From NCBI GenBank assembly GCA_902557605.1, contig CACEAQ010000005.1:1-34856 (forward strand): a stretch of 34,856 nt of DNA. Direction: 5' to 3'. Origin of the DNA: an uncultured Pelagibacteraceae bacterium (GTDB lineage Bacteria > Pseudomonadota > Alphaproteobacteria > Pelagibacterales > Pelagibacteraceae). Positions 33,592-34,856 of this stretch are shown here, one piece after another. Position 1 is the first letter of the stretch. Every line of letters begins with the position of its first letter. Position numbers and translations under genes: made by a program. The notes beneath the pieces were generated by a model that was given only the letters and a program-made list of their open reading frames with translations, was not told the origin of the DNA and did no database searches.

Positions 33592-34679
33592 TGAAAATTA
33601 AATCAATCAAAGCAATCACTTTGAGTATGCCGTTTAGCCATGGGGGAAAAAAGGTAATTTTTCATGGAAAAGAATGGAAAAGTTTAGAATTTAATTTAGT
33701 AAAAATTGAAACAGATAAAGGTATCACTGGTTGGGGTGAGGCCTTTGGTTATACAAGTTGGAAGGCAGTAAAAATAGCAATTGAAGAAATGGTGGCTCCT
33801 TTACTCGTTGGAAAAGATATGAGTAATATACCGGAACTTCTTTTAACTCTTCAAAAATCTTTGCACTTATTTGGTAGATACGGGATAACAATGTTTGCAA
33901 TATCTGGTGTTGAAATTGCTTTATGGGATGCTTTAGGCAAAGAAAAAAATAAGCCAATTCATGAATTGTTAGGAAAAAAAAATAAGGATCTATTTAAAGC
34001 CTATTCAAGTCTTTTTAGATATGGAGATCCAAAAATTATAGAGCAAAAATGTAAGCAATCATTAGATGATGGTTACCAAGCTATAAAACTTCATGAAATA
34101 GAAAATGATTGCATTGAAGCTGGAAGAAAAGGAACGGGTCATCTTCCTTTAATGTTAGATACTAATTGTCCTTGGACTTATGAAGAAACATTATCCAAAA
34201 AAGATTTTTTAAAAAGTATGAAACTAACCTGGTTGGAAGAACCTATTTACCCGCCGGAAGATTATGAAACTCTTGCAAAATTGAATAAAGAACTTGAAAT
34301 ACCCTTAGCCTGTGGGGAAAATGCGTGTACAGAATTTGAGTTTAAATCAATGATCAAACAAAAAGCAGTTACTTTTGTTCAACCGTCAGTAATTAAAGTT
34401 GGTGGTATTTATGAAATGTTCAAAATTATTCAGCATGCAGAAAAAAATAATGTCTCTGTAATGCCTCACACTGCTTATTTTGGACCAGGTTTTTTAGCTA
34501 CTCTTCAATTAGCTGCGTTGATGGAAAAAGATACATATATTGAGAGATTCTATTTAGATATTGATCAAGAATTCTACCCAAATTTTAAAAGAGCATTAAA
34601 TGGGAAATATAAATTACCTTCAGGACCAGGTCTTGGTATTGACTTAGATTATAATAAATTAAGTAAATATGAAATATAG
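33591..34679 (+). CDS. Mandelate racemase/muconate lactonizing family enzyme
   Basis: A 362-residue enolase-superfamily protein. The N-terminal capping domain has ITGWGEAFG (45-53). In the barrel, K166-x-H168 (AIKLHE) sits at the second-strand acid/base position. Metal ligands are D190 (LMLDTN), E216 (WLEEP) and E243 (ACGEN), and H293 in MPHTAYFGPG is the seventh-strand His. The Asp that usually pairs with this His (QPD) is Ser266 here (FVQPSVIKVGG). It is probably a sugar-acid or hydroxy-acid dehydratase or an epimerase; the substrate is not predictable. It overlaps the following CitE-like gene by 11 bases. Confidence 0.87.
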   Translation: MKIKSIKAITLSMPFSHGGKKVIFHGKEWKSLEFNLVKIETDKGITGWGEAFGYTSWKAVKIAIEEMVAPLLVGKDMSNIPELLLTLQKSLHLFGRYGITMFAISGVEIALWDALGKEKNKPIHELLGKKNKDLFKAYSSLFRYGDPKIIEQKCKQSLDDGYQAIKLHEIENDCIEAGRKGTGHLPLMLDTNCPWTYEETLSKKDFLKSMKLTWLEEPIYPPEDYETLAKLNKELEIPLACGENACTEFEFKSMIKQKAVTFVQPSVIKVGGIYEMFKIIQHAEKNNVSVMPHTAYFGPGFLATLQLAALMEKDTYIERFYLDIDQEFYPNFKRALNGKYKLPSGPGLGIDLDYNKLSKYEI

Positions 34680-34856
34680 ATCTGTTTTATTTGTTCCAGG
34701 ACATGAAGAAAAAAAAATTAAAAAAGCTTATACATTAAATGCAGATTTAATTGTTCTTGACTTAGAGTCAACTGTTCCTGATGATCAGAAAGAACAGGCA
34801 AAAAAGACAATAAAAGAATGCAATGTTAATAAAGATCAAACATATATAAGGATAAA
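34669..34856 (+). CDS. CitE/HpcH-family C-C lyase, 3' end outside window
   Basis: The first 62 residues of a gene running off the window. ATG at 34669 opens YRSVLFVPGHEEKKIKKA, then ADLIVLDLESTVPDDQKEQAK. This is the HpcH/HpaI aldolase and citrate-lyase-beta start: R-S-x-L-F-V-P-G, then the acidic D-L-E of strand 2, written DLEDSVP in most members. Such enzymes cleave citryl-, malyl- or citramalyl-CoA or related hydroxyacyl-CoA esters. The start lies inside the end of the preceding gene, so it continues the livF operon and would make a fitting last step after CoA activation. Confidence 0.85.
   Translation, partial: MKYRSVLFVPGHEEKKIKKAYTLNADLIVLDLESTVPDDQKEQAKKTIKECNVNKDQTYIRI

Overview
The window looks like a streamlined, very AT-rich alphaproteobacterial chromosome, most likely SAR11 (Pelagibacterales). 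The reasons are the strong A/T bias in every gene, spacers of only a few bases (many TAATG or ATGA overlaps), Lys/Ile/Asn-rich proteins of short family length, and alphaproteobacterial gene orders such as tpiA-secG-pyrG-kdsA-eno-ftsB and ppiD-trpEGDC-lexA-gltX. No rRNA, tRNA, CRISPR array, insertion sequence or phage gene was seen. No gene-free stretch exceeds 300 bases; the largest spacer, 17725-17962, holds a probable 40-residue membrane protein.

Region 1 (1-17075) is core metabolism. It opens with the 3' part of ispDF, then pgpA and the cinA C-terminal domain (+). Convergent to these is a minus-strand run tpiA-secG-pyrG-kdsA-eno-ftsB-lipA-COQ10/RatA-like-small membrane protein. Divergent from tpiA is the plus-strand run ppiD-like-trpE-trpG-trpD-trpC-lexA-gltX-PD-(D/E)XK nuclease. 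Two blocks usual at these places in other alphaproteobacteria are absent: pdh genes between ftsB and lipA, and moaC/moeA/comEC around lexA.

Region 2 (17077-22255) mixes a two-TM protein with a Pro-Glu repeat tract, the small ORF, and two divergent transcription units. The minus unit encodes a fumarylacetoacetase-fold hydratase, an SDR without the usual catalytic residues, and a histone-deacetylase-like amidohydrolase. The plus unit encodes a DUF1907 (human C11orf54-like) protein and a PanB-like protein that lacks expected metal ligands.

Region 3 (22252-34856) is an import-and-catabolism locus built around one divergent promoter region at about 28107-28218. To the left run livK, a strong terminator, a 2OG-Fe(II) oxygenase, livM, livG, a PhyH-family oxygenase and a DMT permease. 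To the right run livF, livH, a PanE-like reductase, an acyl-CoA synthetase, a MenB/BadI-like crotonase, a mandelate-racemase-family enzyme and the start of a CitE/HpcH-family lyase. The two arms together supply one complete branched-chain-type ABC importer (K, H, M, G, F). The associated enzymes suggest uptake of an organic acid that is hydroxylated, oxidised or reduced, activated to a CoA ester and cleaved. The substrate cannot be named from sequence. This locus is the best candidate here for an undescribed system.
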